Shown here: one piece after another, positions 51,499 to 61,314 of the stretch | How the letters are laid out: the number at the start of each line of letters is the position of its first letter | How positions within the stretch are numbered: the stretch's first letter is position 1 | Assembly: GCF_030164465.1 (NCBI RefSeq) | Contig: NZ_JASNJE010000005.1 | Span: forward strand, 146,897 to 210,896 | DNA from: Sedimentitalea xiamensis | GTDB taxonomy: Bacteria > Pseudomonadota > Alphaproteobacteria > Rhodobacterales > Rhodobacteraceae | Length of the DNA: 64,000 bases | Direction: 5' to 3' | Notes under the pieces: model-generated | What the model was told of the DNA's origin: nothing | The model's database searches: none | What the model saw: the letters and a program-made list of their open reading frames with translations, nothing else | Program-made: the position numbers and the translations under genes

Positions 51499-53621
51499 CG
51501 CTGACATTGTACGGCGAAGTCCGGTTTAACGGCGCGCAGGCAAAAGGCGAGATCGAAAAGGTCAAGGTCGCGACGACCGGAATCAAAGACGAGAGCGGCA
51601 AGGCCGCAGGCGAGGTGAGCCATCTGCGCAAGGAAGTCCAGGCGCTGAAGTCTGCGCTCACCGCACAGAAGCTCGAACTCAAGGGGACAAAACAGCGTCT
51701 GAACGACTACAAGACGCAAATGGCTCCGGTTGGCCAGGCCAGTGCGACGGCCGCCGGACAGGTCGGCAACCTGACCGCCCAGTTCAACGATATCGGCATG
51801 ATGCTGATGGCGGGTCAGAACCCGCTGCAGCTGGCGGTCCAGCAGGGCACCCAGATCACCCAGGTGATCGGCCCGCTGGGAGCTGGCGGCGCCGTCAGGG
51901 CCTTGGGCACCGCATTTCTGAGCCTTCTGAGCCCGATCAACCTGGTGACGCTCGGCGTGATCGCGGGGGGTGCTGCGCTGGTGCAGTGGTTCACGGAAGC
52001 AGGCGATGAGGTCGCCTCTTTCGATGACGCGCTCGCGGATCTGAAGGCGACATCCGACCGGCTGGCGGCGAGCGACGGGCTCGCGGCGGCTCCGCTGGCC
52101 GCGATCGCGGAATACCGCAACCTGATCGGTGTCATCAACGAGGTCGATCAGGTCGAACGCCGCCGCGCCGCCGAGGCGGTGGTGCGGGCCACCGGCATCG
52201 CGGATGCCATCGTCAAGAACCTGTCGGCCAACAGCGTCGCCACCCAACTCGGACTGGATGAGATCGAGTTCGAGTTCTTCGGCCTCGATCACATCAGCGA
52301 GGCGAATTTTCTATTGGACCGCACCCGTGAGATCATCATGGCGACTGGGGACGAGCAGGCCCGTCTGATAGACTCGACGGCCGAGGCCCTGAGAATGCGC
52401 GGCATACTCAATGGAGAAGCAAAAGCGCTGCTCGCCACCATTTCCAACGAGCTTGGCATCACCGACCGGCTGGTCAAATCGACCGAAGACCGCGTGAAGT
52501 CCGAGCGCGAGGCGGCGAAACAGATGCGCGAGGCGCAGGCGGCGGTGGAGCAGCTGCGGATCGCGGCCGACGCGCTGCCGGGCGTCCTTCAGGGCAGCGC
52601 CGTTTTCGCGGGCTCCCTGGCCGAGCAGCTTTGGAACGCGGCGCGCGGCATGGCCGCGATCTATCAGAACTATAGCCCGTTGCCGGAATCCGGGGGGCGC
52701 GGCGGCGACCCGCGTCAGTTCACGCACACGGACGAATTCCGCCGGCAGCTCGAGGACCAGGCAAACTGGAAGAAACCCGGCACGGGACGCGTCGGCGGCG
52801 GACGCGCCTCTGCCCATGACGCCGAATCCGAGGCGCTGGCGCGGCTGATATCGGCGCAGGAACAGCAGCTGGCGATCCTGCGAGAGACCGACCCGGTTCA
52901 GCGCGAAATGCTGCGCTATCGCGACCTGATGCGCGGGGCGACCGATTCAGAGCGCGCGGCGATCGAGCGGCTGATCGGCACCCGGTTGCGCGAGGAAGAG
53001 GCGATGCGCGGGGTGAAGGACCAGGAGCGGTTCTTCCGCGATATCGCGGGAGACACCGTCCGCGGCCTGATCAACGACGTCGATGACCTGGGCGACGTGT
53101 TCGACCGGCTGGCCAGCCGGATCGCCGACGCAGCGCTGGAGGCGGCGCTTTTCGGCGAGGGGCCGCTGGCGAACCTCTTCGGGGGCGGCGGCGGGCTGTT
53201 CGGCTTCATCACCGATGCCGTCGTGCCAAAGGCCGCAACCGGCGGTTACCTGGTCGGTCCGGGCGGCGGCACCAGCGACCAGATCCCGATGTTCGGCAGC
53301 TCCGGCGAGTTCATGGTCAACGCCAGTGCCACGGCGCGGCATCGCCCGCTGCTGGAGGCAATCAATTCCGGCGCGCCGGTGCCCGGCTTCGCGATGGGCG
53401 GGATGGTGGCCCCGCCCCTGCCCTACGGCGGCGCGGCGGCCCCGGCCCAGGGCGGCGTGCAGGGCCGGTTGCTGGTCACCATCGCGCCGGGCCCCGAATT
53501 CGACGCCCGGGTCACGAGCACCTCGCAGGATGTCGCGATCGAGGTGGTGCGGGAATATGACGCCTCGCAGCTGCCGGCCTCGGTCCAGCGCATCAGCGAC
53601 GATCCGAGGGCGACCTACTGA
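51495..53621 (+). CDS. Tail tape measure protein
   Basis: A 708-residue protein. The N-terminal part is a coiled coil (HLRKEVQALKSALTAQKLEL). The tape-measure core contains GNLTAQFNDIGMMLMAGQNP and LAVQQGTQITQVIGPLGAGG, then hydrophobic segments (LVTLGVIAGGAALVQWF). The C-terminal part has ATGGYLVGPGGGTSDQIPMF and GSSGEFMVNASA, common at the end of such proteins. Its length would set a tail of moderate length. It overlaps the frameshift product stop as ATGA. Confidence 0.92.
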   Translation: MTLTLYGEVRFNGAQAKGEIEKVKVATTGIKDESGKAAGEVSHLRKEVQALKSALTAQKLELKGTKQRLNDYKTQMAPVGQASATAAGQVGNLTAQFNDIGMMLMAGQNPLQLAVQQGTQITQVIGPLGAGGAVRALGTAFLSLLSPINLVTLGVIAGGAALVQWFTEAGDEVASFDDALADLKATSDRLAASDGLAAAPLAAIAEYRNLIGVINEVDQVERRRAAEAVVRATGIADAIVKNLSANSVATQLGLDEIEFEFFGLDHISEANFLLDRTREIIMATGDEQARLIDSTAEALRMRGILNGEAKALLATISNELGITDRLVKSTEDRVKSEREAAKQMREAQAAVEQLRIAADALPGVLQGSAVFAGSLAEQLWNAARGMAAIYQNYSPLPESGGRGGDPRQFTHTDEFRRQLEDQANWKKPGTGRVGGGRASAHDAESEALARLISAQEQQLAILRETDPVQREMLRYRDLMRGATDSERAAIERLIGTRLREEEAMRGVKDQERFFRDIAGDTVRGLINDVDDLGDVFDRLASRIADAALEAALFGEGPLANLFGGGGGLFGFITDAVVPKAATGGYLVGPGGGTSDQIPMFGSSGEFMVNASATARHRPLLEAINSGAPVPGFAMGGMVAPPLPYGGAAAPAQGGVQGRLLVTIAPGPEFDARVTSTSQDVAIEVVREYDASQLPASVQRISDDPRATY

Positions 53622-54271
53622 TGGCGCTCTCCTTTCCCCTGCCGCTTTCCGAGTTCCTGGACACGCTGCCGGTTTCCCGCGTGACCTTCCGGCTCGAACA
53701 GGCCGTCACCAGTTCGGAGACCGGCGGCGGCGAGGTGATCCGGCATGCGCGCGGCGCCCGGCTCTGGGGCGGGGAGATCGTTCTGGACCGGGATTACCAC
53801 GCGGTCTGGGCGGCGATCGAGGCGCGGATCGCGCTGCTGGAGGAACCCGGCGCCTCGTTCCTGATCACCGATACGCGCCTGCCCGGCCCCATCGCCGACC
53901 CGGACGGATCGATCCTGGGCGCGGCGGCGGTGCAGATCCTTTCCGTGAACGCCAACAGCCGCGAGCTGCGCCTGAAGGGTCTGCCGCCGGGCTACGCGAT
54001 CAGCCAGGGCGACATGCTGTCGTTTTCCTATGGTTCCAACCCGGTGCGCCGGGCGCTGCACCGGGTGGTGACCGGGGCGGTGGCGAACGGGTCCGGCAAC
54101 ACCCCGAATTTCGAGGTGACGCCGTTCATCCGCCCCGGCGCGGCGGTGGATGCCGCCGTCACGCTGGTCGCGCCGGTCTGCAAGGCGGTGCTCGCGAGTG
54201 CCGATATCGGGGCCAGCCGGGCGGCGATTTCCGACGGCGGCACGTTCGCGTGGCGCCAGACGCTGAGGTGA
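53621..54271 (+). CDS. Minor tail protein (distal tail type)
   Basis: A 216-residue beta-rich protein: MALSFPLPLSEFLDTLPVSR, ARLWGGEIVLDRDYHAVWAA and SQGDMLSFSYGSNPVRRALH. It follows the tape measure, where distal-tail proteins lie. I recognise the position and general type, not a specific named family. Confidence 0.65.
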   Translation: MALSFPLPLSEFLDTLPVSRVTFRLEQAVTSSETGGGEVIRHARGARLWGGEIVLDRDYHAVWAAIEARIALLEEPGASFLITDTRLPGPIADPDGSILGAAAVQILSVNANSRELRLKGLPPGYAISQGDMLSFSYGSNPVRRALHRVVTGAVANGSGNTPNFEVTPFIRPGAAVDAAVTLVAPVCKAVLASADIGASRAAISDGGTFAWRQTLR

Positions 54272-54275
54272 GCCG

Positions 54276-54872
54276 ATGCCCGATCTGGACACAGCCCAAT
54301 CCGCACAGCTTCAGGAACGCCGGGGCACCAACGCCCATGTGCTGATCTGGATCACCGCGAAGGACCGAACGACCGGCCTGCCGGAAACGATCGGGTTCTG
54401 GACCGGGGACGATCATCAGGAATTCGTGATCGGCGGCGAAACGCGGCTTTATTTTGGCGCCGGGGAAGTGATCGATGTGCCCCCCGTCAAGGCGGGCACC
54501 GGGCTGGCCGTGCTTCAGCACCGCATCACGCTGGGGGCGCTGACCGACGAGGCCCGGCAGCTGATCCGGGGCTATGACGCGCGCCAGGCGGGGGTCGAGG
54601 TGCATTGCCAGCCGATGGATATCGACACCGGGCAGCCGCTGGGCGCGCCGATCCGGATGATCAAGGGCACGCTCAACAAGGCGCCCGAAACCATCGGCCC
54701 CAAGGGTGGGACCAGCAACCTGGTCCTGACCGTCGTCACCACCGCGCGCAAGCTGACCTTCGGGTTGCCGCTCCTGCGGTCGGACGCGGAGTTGCGCCGG
54801 CGCAACCCTAACGACCGGGGCCGGGAATATGCCGACGTGGCAGGCGACTGGGTGGTGCCATGGGGCGAGTAA
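54276..54872 (+). CDS. Minor tail protein (DUF2163-like)
   Basis: A 198-residue protein: NAHVLIWITAKDRTTGLPET, GFWTGDDHQEFVI, then AVLQHRITLGALTDEARQLI and a C-terminal NPNDRGREYADVAGD. It resembles the hub-forming tail proteins before the NlpC-like gene in gene transfer agents (DUF2163-like). Tentative. Confidence 0.6.
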   Translation: MPDLDTAQSAQLQERRGTNAHVLIWITAKDRTTGLPETIGFWTGDDHQEFVIGGETRLYFGAGEVIDVPPVKAGTGLAVLQHRITLGALTDEARQLIRGYDARQAGVEVHCQPMDIDTGQPLGAPIRMIKGTLNKAPETIGPKGGTSNLVLTVVTTARKLTFGLPLLRSDAELRRRNPNDRGREYADVAGDWVVPWGE

Positions 54873-55270
54873 TGTCACGCGCCGCGCTGTTGCAGGGCTA
54901 CCTGTCGGACTGCCGGCAGGCCATGCTGCGCCCGGGCCGGCACGACTGCGCGCTCTTCGCGGCCGGCTGGGTCGCGCGCTGCACCGGGCCAGATTTCGCC
55001 TTCGAATGGCGGGAGCGCTACCGCACGCTGGATGAGGGCCGCGCCGCACTGGCCGCGGCCGGGTTCGGCTCGCTCACGGCCATCGCCGCGCATCATCTCG
55101 GCGCGCCCATGGGCTGGATGGCCGCGCAGGTCGGGGACGTGGCCGTGGTCATCGAGGACGGCGAAGAGGCGTTCGGCCTGGTGGGCGGCGCCTTCATCCA
55201 TTGCCTGGCCCCGCATCGGGGGCTCAACGTGGTGCCCCTGCCCCGCGCGGTCCGGGTGTTCCGGCCATGA
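54872..55270 (+). CDS. DUF6950 NlpC/P60-like tail peptidase
   Basis: A 132-residue protein: YLSDCRQAMLRPGRHDCALF holds the probable catalytic Cys (HDCALFAAGWV). GDVAVVIEDGEEAFGLVGGA follows, with a His in FIHCLAPHRG. DUF6950 is a relative of NlpC/P60 found just before J-like tail-tip genes; it would help cross the peptidoglycan on infection. An upstream ATG at 54860 is also possible. Confidence 0.8.
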   Translation: MSRAALLQGYLSDCRQAMLRPGRHDCALFAAGWVARCTGPDFAFEWRERYRTLDEGRAALAAAGFGSLTAIAAHHLGAPMGWMAAQVGDVAVVIEDGEEAFGLVGGAFIHCLAPHRGLNVVPLPRAVRVFRP

Positions 55271-58200
55271 TGCGGATCCTGTCCTGGGCCGTTGTCTGCC
55301 TGCTGTTCCTGTCGCTGCCCGCCGAGGCGGGGCCGGTCGGGGCCGCCATCGTCGCGGGCATCAAGGCGCTGACCTGGACCAAGGTCGCCCTGGCGGCGCT
55401 CAGGGCGGTGGTCGGGATCGGGCTGTCGCTGCTGGCGCAGCGGCGGGCGAAGCGGAAACAGCGCCCGGCCGGGCTGCAGACGAGCTTCACCACCAAGGGC
55501 GGCACCGATCCGCAGGGCACGGTGATCGGCTGGTACGCGACCGGCGGGCATGAAATCTACCGCAACTCGCACGGGTACAACAGAAAGTTCCTGACGCAGG
55601 TGATCGAACTTGGAGACCTGCCGGGCGTGTCGCTGCGTCGGGTGATCATCGATGGCGTGGTCTCGGATCTGGTCGACGATGCCGAGGCGGGTTTCAAAGG
55701 CGTGGTGTCAAAGGGCACTGACAACGGGACCAACTTCTACACGATCATGCGGTTCTATGATGGAACGCAGACGGCAGCGTCCGACTGGATGATCGACAAG
55801 TACGGTAGCGGTCCGGATCGTTCGTGGACGCCCGATCACATCCTGACCGGCGTGTCCTATGTCGTGGTGAATCACCACTCCTCACGCGAGAGGTACCCGA
55901 ACGGGGTGCCGGAAATGCGCTTTGAGATGGACGGCATCCCGTTCTACGACCCGCGCCAGGACGACACGGTGGGCGGCACGGGCGCGCAGCGATGGAATGA
56001 CAGGACCACCTGGTCGCCGACCACAAACGCCATCGTTCTGGCCTACAATATCAAGCGCGGCATCACCACGCCCACGGGCGAGGTCTGGGGCGGCGGGGCC
56101 GAGGCTGCGGACCTGCCGCTGGCCAATTGGGTCGCGGCGATGAACGCCTGCGACCTGCCCATCGGCGATAATGACCGCCCGCAGTTTCAGGCGGGCTTTG
56201 AAATCCGGTTTGAAGACGAGCCGGCCGAGGTGATCGAAGAGCTGCTGGCCGCCTGCAACGCCGAGATCACCGAGGTCGGCGGCGTCTGGACGGTGCAGGT
56301 GGGCGGCCCCGCCGCGAGCGTCGTGCATATCACCGATGCCGACATGCTGGTGAGCGAGCCCGAGGAGATGGACCCGTTCCCGGGGCTCGAGGCGACGCAT
56401 AACGCCATCACGATCAGCCATCCGAGCCCGAAAGGATTGTGGAACGGCACGGCGATCGAAACGATCACCAACGCCGCCTGGGAGGCGGCGGACGGGGTGC
56501 GGCGGCTCTTTGAACTGCGGCTGCCGGCGGTGCCCTGGGCGGAGCAGGCCCGGCAAGTCGGCAACAACATGCTGCGCGACGATCGCCCGGCCATCACCCA
56601 CAAGATCGTGCTGCCGGGCGAGTATTTCTGGCTGACTCCGCTGATGACGCTGACCTGGACGTCGGAGTGGAACGGCTACGACGCGAAGCTCTTCCAGATC
56701 ACCGACGTGGCCTATGACCTGCGCACGATGAACGTGGCGCTGTCCCTGCGCGAGCGCGACCCGGGCGATTTCACCCCCGATCTCGGGCTGGAACTGCCGG
56801 ATGCGCCGCGGGAGACCAGCGTGATCGAGGTGGTGGACGCCGGCGTGCCGGGCTTTGACGTCCATCCGCACGAGGTGCGCGACGGGGACGCAGCACCACG
56901 CCAGCCGGGCATCCGCATCGTCTGGGACAGCGATATCGCGGACACGACCCGGGTGCTGGCCTTCGAGGTCCGGGTCAAGACGCAGACCGACCTGGCCTTT
57001 TCCGGCACCTACGGCGACGTGCGCGCGGGCGCCTTCGTGCTGGCGCCGCTCCTGCGGGACACGCTCTACGAGGTGCGCGCGCGGGCGATTTCGCCCAGCC
57101 GCGAGTCGTTCTGGACCGGCTGGGAAGAGGTCACGACGCCCGATGTGGGGCTCAGCCCCGCCGATCTGTCGGACGATATCTGGGACGCGATCGCGGTGGA
57201 CCTGATCGCGCCGGAGGTCGGACGGATCGACCGGGAGCTCGACCTGAAAACCATCGACCAGATCACGGTCACAGAGACGGTCGGCATGATCAACGAGCGC
57301 GTGCTCTGGCTGCTCACCCGGTCGTCGGCGACGGACCGGATGATCCGGGACGCGGGCGTCTACGTCGATCCTGACGACGGGAAGGTCCGGATCGCGGCTG
57401 TCGAGAGCCAGGCAGACAAGATCAGCGAGACCGAAATCCGGCTTAACGCCGCCGAGGCCAGCATCAACCTGCGCGCGACGCAATCATGGGTGAACGGGCA
57501 GATATCGGCTGCGGTGCTGGACCCGTCGCAGGTGCCGATCCTCGACGATCTGGAACTGCGGATCATGAACGCCGAGATCGACATCGACGGGGCGGAAGCG
57601 GCGATCCTGCTCAAGGCGGACGCCGCGGTGGTCGACGGGATCGACACCCGCCTGTCGCAGGCGGAGATCGACATCGATGCGGCGGAAACTGCGATCGCGC
57701 TGAAGGTATCGCAGACCGATTTTAACGCCGTTGAAACGCGGGTGGCGACGGCCGAGGTGACAATCGCCGCGATGGACGGCGCCGCGATCACGTCCACGGT
57801 CGCTGACACGCGGTATCTTTTTGACGCGGCGTCGGCGCGCAGCGCGGCGGACCTGAAGGCGCTGCTTCAGGCCTACGAGGACCGCAAGGCGTTGCGCCAG
57901 GACCTGGCCTATGCGTCCGAGGATATCCGGGCGCTGGTCAGCGACGAACGGACAGCCACGGCGGCGATCACGGAAGCGCTTGGCGCGGCGATTGCCGGGA
58001 ACCAGGCGCTGATCGAAACCGAGAAGAGCCTGCGGGTCACGGAGGACGCGGCCCTGGCGGCGGATCTGACGGCGCTGGAATCGCGCGTCACGACCACGGA
58101 AGGAGGAATTGCCGGACAGGCAACGGCGATCGACGGCCTTGAGACGCGGGTCGAGGACACAGAGGACGCGATTTCGGCGCAGGCTCAGGCGATTGTCGAT

Positions 58201-59190
58201 CTGGAAGCGCGGGTAGAGGATTCCGAGGACGAAGTCGCGGGCCTTGCGACCGCGACGACGAACCTGACCGCGCGGGTCGACGACACAGAGGACGACATTT
58301 CCGCGCAGGCCACCGCGATCACCAATCTCCAGACCACGGTCGGCGGACATACGACCAGCATCGGCCAGGCCTTGAGCAGCATCGACGGGATCAGGGCCGA
58401 ATACACGCTCAGGATCGACAACAACGGCGTCGTGTCGGGCATGGTGCTGCGGTCCGAGCTGGACAATCTGGGCGAGCCGGCGTCGGCGGCGGCGTTCCAG
58501 GTCGACAAGTTCGCGATCGTCGGGCCCGGCGGCGCACAGGTTTCGCCCTTCGTCGTCTACACGACGCCGCGGGTCATCGATGGCGTCACCTACCCCGCCG
58601 GTGTCTATGCCAGGGACGCGGTGATCGGAACCGCGCGGATCGGGCGGGCGCAGATCAAGGATGTCGTGCAGAGCGACAATTATGCCGAGGACGCGGGCGG
58701 CGTTCCGACGGCGGGCATGAAGTTGAATTTCGCGACCGGCGTGGTGAAGACGGCCGGCGTCGTCATGTCGCGCCCGCTGGTCCTGGCGCGCGGCAGTTTC
58801 ACGCACACGGGGACGCTGACATCGTCGGCGCTTTTCCGGTTCGTGAATACCGGCATCCGCGTCGGGGTGAATGACGTCTGGCAGGCCAGCAACCGGTCTT
58901 TGGTGGCGACGGCGGCGATCACGACGGCGGCGACGGCGTCCGGCGGGCTCGATCCGAGCAATACGTTCTGGGGGCTGATCGCCAACATCGTGCCGGGCGC
59001 GCGGTGGTTCGGTTTCACCGGCAACCCGCAGCCGTCCGTGGTCTGGCAGAAGGACCCGGCGGTGCTGGTCGACCCGGTATGGGCCAGCGGGTCCGATCAA
59101 CGCATCTATCTGCAAATCCAACCGACGATCCAGGGCAGCGTCTATTTCACCAACGCGACCGTGGAATGGGTCGTCTACGAGGTCACATGA
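55267..59190 (+). CDS. Tail tip / host-specificity protein (lambda J-like)
   Basis: A 1307-residue protein. A hydrophobic start (LSWAVVCLLFLSLPAEAGPV) and a GxxS/V-type helix are followed by the J core: GTDPQGTVIGWYATGGHEIY, IVLAYNIKRGITTPTGEVWG and a fibronectin-like part (VRAGAFVLAPLLRDTLYEVR). Residues ~705-1045 form a coiled coil with five exact 21-residue repeats. The C-terminal domain includes FQVDKFAIVGPGG, the DUF1983 element of J-type proteins, and a final receptor-binding portion. Confidence 0.9.
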   Translation: MMRILSWAVVCLLFLSLPAEAGPVGAAIVAGIKALTWTKVALAALRAVVGIGLSLLAQRRAKRKQRPAGLQTSFTTKGGTDPQGTVIGWYATGGHEIYRNSHGYNRKFLTQVIELGDLPGVSLRRVIIDGVVSDLVDDAEAGFKGVVSKGTDNGTNFYTIMRFYDGTQTAASDWMIDKYGSGPDRSWTPDHILTGVSYVVVNHHSSRERYPNGVPEMRFEMDGIPFYDPRQDDTVGGTGAQRWNDRTTWSPTTNAIVLAYNIKRGITTPTGEVWGGGAEAADLPLANWVAAMNACDLPIGDNDRPQFQAGFEIRFEDEPAEVIEELLAACNAEITEVGGVWTVQVGGPAASVVHITDADMLVSEPEEMDPFPGLEATHNAITISHPSPKGLWNGTAIETITNAAWEAADGVRRLFELRLPAVPWAEQARQVGNNMLRDDRPAITHKIVLPGEYFWLTPLMTLTWTSEWNGYDAKLFQITDVAYDLRTMNVALSLRERDPGDFTPDLGLELPDAPRETSVIEVVDAGVPGFDVHPHEVRDGDAAPRQPGIRIVWDSDIADTTRVLAFEVRVKTQTDLAFSGTYGDVRAGAFVLAPLLRDTLYEVRARAISPSRESFWTGWEEVTTPDVGLSPADLSDDIWDAIAVDLIAPEVGRIDRELDLKTIDQITVTETVGMINERVLWLLTRSSATDRMIRDAGVYVDPDDGKVRIAAVESQADKISETEIRLNAAEASINLRATQSWVNGQISAAVLDPSQVPILDDLELRIMNAEIDIDGAEAAILLKADAAVVDGIDTRLSQAEIDIDAAETAIALKVSQTDFNAVETRVATAEVTIAAMDGAAITSTVADTRYLFDAASARSAADLKALLQAYEDRKALRQDLAYASEDIRALVSDERTATAAITEALGAAIAGNQALIETEKSLRVTEDAALAADLTALESRVTTTEGGIAGQATAIDGLETRVEDTEDAISAQAQAIVDLEARVEDSEDEVAGLATATTNLTARVDDTEDDISAQATAITNLQTTVGGHTTSIGQALSSIDGIRAEYTLRIDNNGVVSGMVLRSELDNLGEPASAAAFQVDKFAIVGPGGAQVSPFVVYTTPRVIDGVTYPAGVYARDAVIGTARIGRAQIKDVVQSDNYAEDAGGVPTAGMKLNFATGVVKTAGVVMSRPLVLARGSFTHTGTLTSSALFRFVNTGIRVGVNDVWQASNRSLVATAAITTAATASGGLDPSNTFWGLIANIVPGARWFGFTGNPQPSVVWQKDPAVLVDPVWASGSDQRIYLQIQPTIQGSVYFTNATVEWVVYEVT
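58075..58389 (+). repeat. Five 21-codon repeats in the tail-tip protein
   Basis: Residues 937-1041 are five consecutive 21-residue units beginning LESRVTTTEGG, LETRVEDTEDA, LEARVEDSEDE, LTARVDDTEDD and LQTTVGGHTTS. Each is three heptads long, giving an even coiled-coil rod. The 63-base period invites slippage and length change of the tail tip. Confidence 0.9.
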
Positions 59191-59199
59191 GGAGGCAAA

Positions 59200-60195
59200 A
59201 TGGCGTGGTATAGCACAGGAACGGTGGCCGTCACGAACGGCAGCACGGCGGTGACGGGGACAGGCACCGGCTGGTTCGGGGCGCTCCAGGACGGCTGGGG
59301 CTTTGTCGGCCCGGACGGGCGGGTCTACGAGATCGACACGGTGGTGAGCGCCACGTCGATCACGCTGGCGCAGGCCTACCAGGGCACGACCGCATCGGGT
59401 CAGGCCTATTCGGCCTTTCCGACCAACGCGATCGAGATCGATCTCGCGGCGGCGATCCAGCAGCTGATCACGGATTTCCAGTCCGTCGTCACCGGCGCGG
59501 GCGCGGGAAAGTTCGACGCGGGCAGCGTTGCCGCGCCGGGCGTGGCGTTCGAGGTCGACCCGGACACCGGACTGCGCCGCGTGTCCGCCAACAAGGTGGC
59601 CCTGGTGGCGGGCGGCGCGGACCAGCTGGCCCTGACCGGCGGCGTGGCGACGGGTGCGGCGGTGCAGGCCAGCCCGTCGGACACGACGGTCGGGCGGCTG
59701 CTCACGACCGGCGCGTTCGGCCTCGGCGGCACGGGCGCACAGGTGATCACCGATTTCAACGCCGCCGACAGGTCCGGGTACTATGCCATCGCGGATCTGT
59801 CCGCCGCGTCGAACAAACCGGCGGGGTGGAATTCCGGCCCCGCCTCCGTGCATGTGACCGGATCGTTCAATGCCAACAACATGACGCAGTATGCCGTCTC
59901 TCTGAATGGTGGCGGCAAGGTGGCGATCCGGTCCTACCGGTCCTCGAACTGGTCCGGCTGGTCCGAGGTTTACACGGCAAATTCCGTCCTCGGCACCGTG
60001 TCGCAATCAGGCGGGGTGCCGACCGGCGCTGTCATCGAGAGCGGGTCCAACGCCAATGGCGAATACACCCGCTGGGCGGACGGCACCCAGATCTGCACCA
60101 ACGGCAACGCCGCGATCACCACGGCGCCGGCGGCATTCACCGGCACGATCACCAAGGTCGATGGCGACAAGCTCTGGATCGGGAGGTGGTTCTGA
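59200..60195 (+). CDS. Tail fibre protein
   Basis: A 331-residue protein. The N-terminal tail-attachment part is MAWYSTGTVAVTNGSTAVTG with ITLAQAYQGTTASGQAYSAF. The middle contains AAPGVAFEVDPDTGLRRVSA, and the C-terminal part has SYRSSNWSGWSEVYTANS and GEYTRWADGTQICTN, a common phage fibre tip. AGGAGG precedes the ATG. Confidence 0.85.
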   Translation: MAWYSTGTVAVTNGSTAVTGTGTGWFGALQDGWGFVGPDGRVYEIDTVVSATSITLAQAYQGTTASGQAYSAFPTNAIEIDLAAAIQQLITDFQSVVTGAGAGKFDAGSVAAPGVAFEVDPDTGLRRVSANKVALVAGGADQLALTGGVATGAAVQASPSDTTVGRLLTTGAFGLGGTGAQVITDFNAADRSGYYAIADLSAASNKPAGWNSGPASVHVTGSFNANNMTQYAVSLNGGGKVAIRSYRSSNWSGWSEVYTANSVLGTVSQSGGVPTGAVIESGSNANGEYTRWADGTQICTNGNAAITTAPAAFTGTITKVDGDKLWIGRWF

Positions 60196-60818
60196 TGACC
60201 ATTGAATTCGTCGATCAGCGGCCGGCGCATGACTGGTCAATCACCGCCAGCCAGGCGGGCGATGTGCTGACGATCAACGGCACGGCGCTGGATTTCAGCG
60301 GCATGGCGGATGGCGATGTCTACCCGCTGATCGCGCTCGATCCCGAGATATTCGCGACCGATGTCACGAGGTCCGGCGGCGCCGTCAACGCCATCCTGAT
60401 CCGACCGGTGGACGCCGCCGGCGTGGCTCTGGCGGGGCTTGAATCGGAGAAACCGGTGGCAATCACGATCGATGTGGGCACCAACATCATCCCCGCCGCC
60501 ACCGCCGCGGCCACTGCGCTGGCCGCGGCGCGCGCGGGGATGTCGCTGAGCTTCTCGCAGCTCCTGATCGGTCTGGTGGCCGAGGGCTGGATCACCGAAG
60601 CCGAAGGCGACGCCTGGTCCGCCGGCAGCGCCCTGCCCGCCTCGGCGCTGGCGCTGGTGGCCACGCTCCCGGCGGGCAGCCGGTTCGCGGCCCGGACCCG
60701 CATGCTGCGGATGTCCGAGGCGCTGCGGCTCGATCCGCTGGTCATCGCCCTGGGCGCGGCCGAGGGCAAGACGGAGGCCGAGCTCGACACGTTCTTCACA
60801 ACCTACGCGGAGGTCTGA
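60195..60818 (+). CDS. Fibre-associated protein
   Basis: A 207-residue protein: a beta-rich first half (ITASQAGDVLTINGTALDFS) and a helical second half (LSFSQLLIGLVAEGWITEAE, then RMLRMSEALRLDPLVIALG). It shares one base with the fibre gene stop. Genes of this shape often assist or cap tail fibres; the assignment is by position. Confidence 0.6.
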   Translation: MTIEFVDQRPAHDWSITASQAGDVLTINGTALDFSGMADGDVYPLIALDPEIFATDVTRSGGAVNAILIRPVDAAGVALAGLESEKPVAITIDVGTNIIPAATAAATALAAARAGMSLSFSQLLIGLVAEGWITEAEGDAWSAGSALPASALALVATLPAGSRFAARTRMLRMSEALRLDPLVIALGAAEGKTEAELDTFFTTYAEV

Positions 60819-60819
60819 C

Positions 60820-61224
60820 ATGACGCCTGAAACCGCCCTGAACGATCTGCGCCGCCGGTTCGTGCCGGCGGGCGACCCGAACAACATCTGGCGCCTGATG
60901 CGCCAGAATGATCGCGGGGAATACCACGGCGATTGCGAGGATTTCGCGATCCGCCTGGCCTATGACCTCGGTGGCGGCACATGGTGCGGGTTCTGGCGGG
61001 ACCTGATCAGGGGCAGAACCCGGATCTGGTACGCGCTCGACCGGTGGAACGGCGGCGGCCATGCCGTCCTGTGGCACGAGGGCGCGGGTTGGGCGGACAA
61101 CCTGATCCCGCACTGGAACGAGACATGCGGGCACCGGCTGGTCAGGCGGTATTCGGCGGCCGGTGTAATGATGAAGTTCCTGCGCGGCGCGTGGCGGACG
61201 CTCGCCCTGAAACTGGGTTTTTAA
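60820..61224 (+). CDS. Transglutaminase-like cysteine peptidase
   Basis: A 134-residue protein with a complete papain-like triad: Cys39 in YHGDCEDFAIRLAYDL, His81 in WNGGGHAVLWHEG and Asp93 in GWADNLIPHW. GDCEDFA is the mark of the bacterial transglutaminase-like cysteine proteinase group. No signal peptide. It may process a tail protein or cut a peptide link in the wall. It is separated from the fibre-associated gene by one base. Confidence 0.75.
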   Translation: MTPETALNDLRRRFVPAGDPNNIWRLMRQNDRGEYHGDCEDFAIRLAYDLGGGTWCGFWRDLIRGRTRIWYALDRWNGGGHAVLWHEGAGWADNLIPHWNETCGHRLVRRYSAAGVMMKFLRGAWRTLALKLGF

Positions 61225-61314
61225 CGCGGTTTCAACGGCCGTTCTTGCGGGCTGAATTGCCCTTTCGCGCGCGCGTAATGTTCGGCGACAGAGCCAGACA
61301 GAGGGGGGCCGCTG

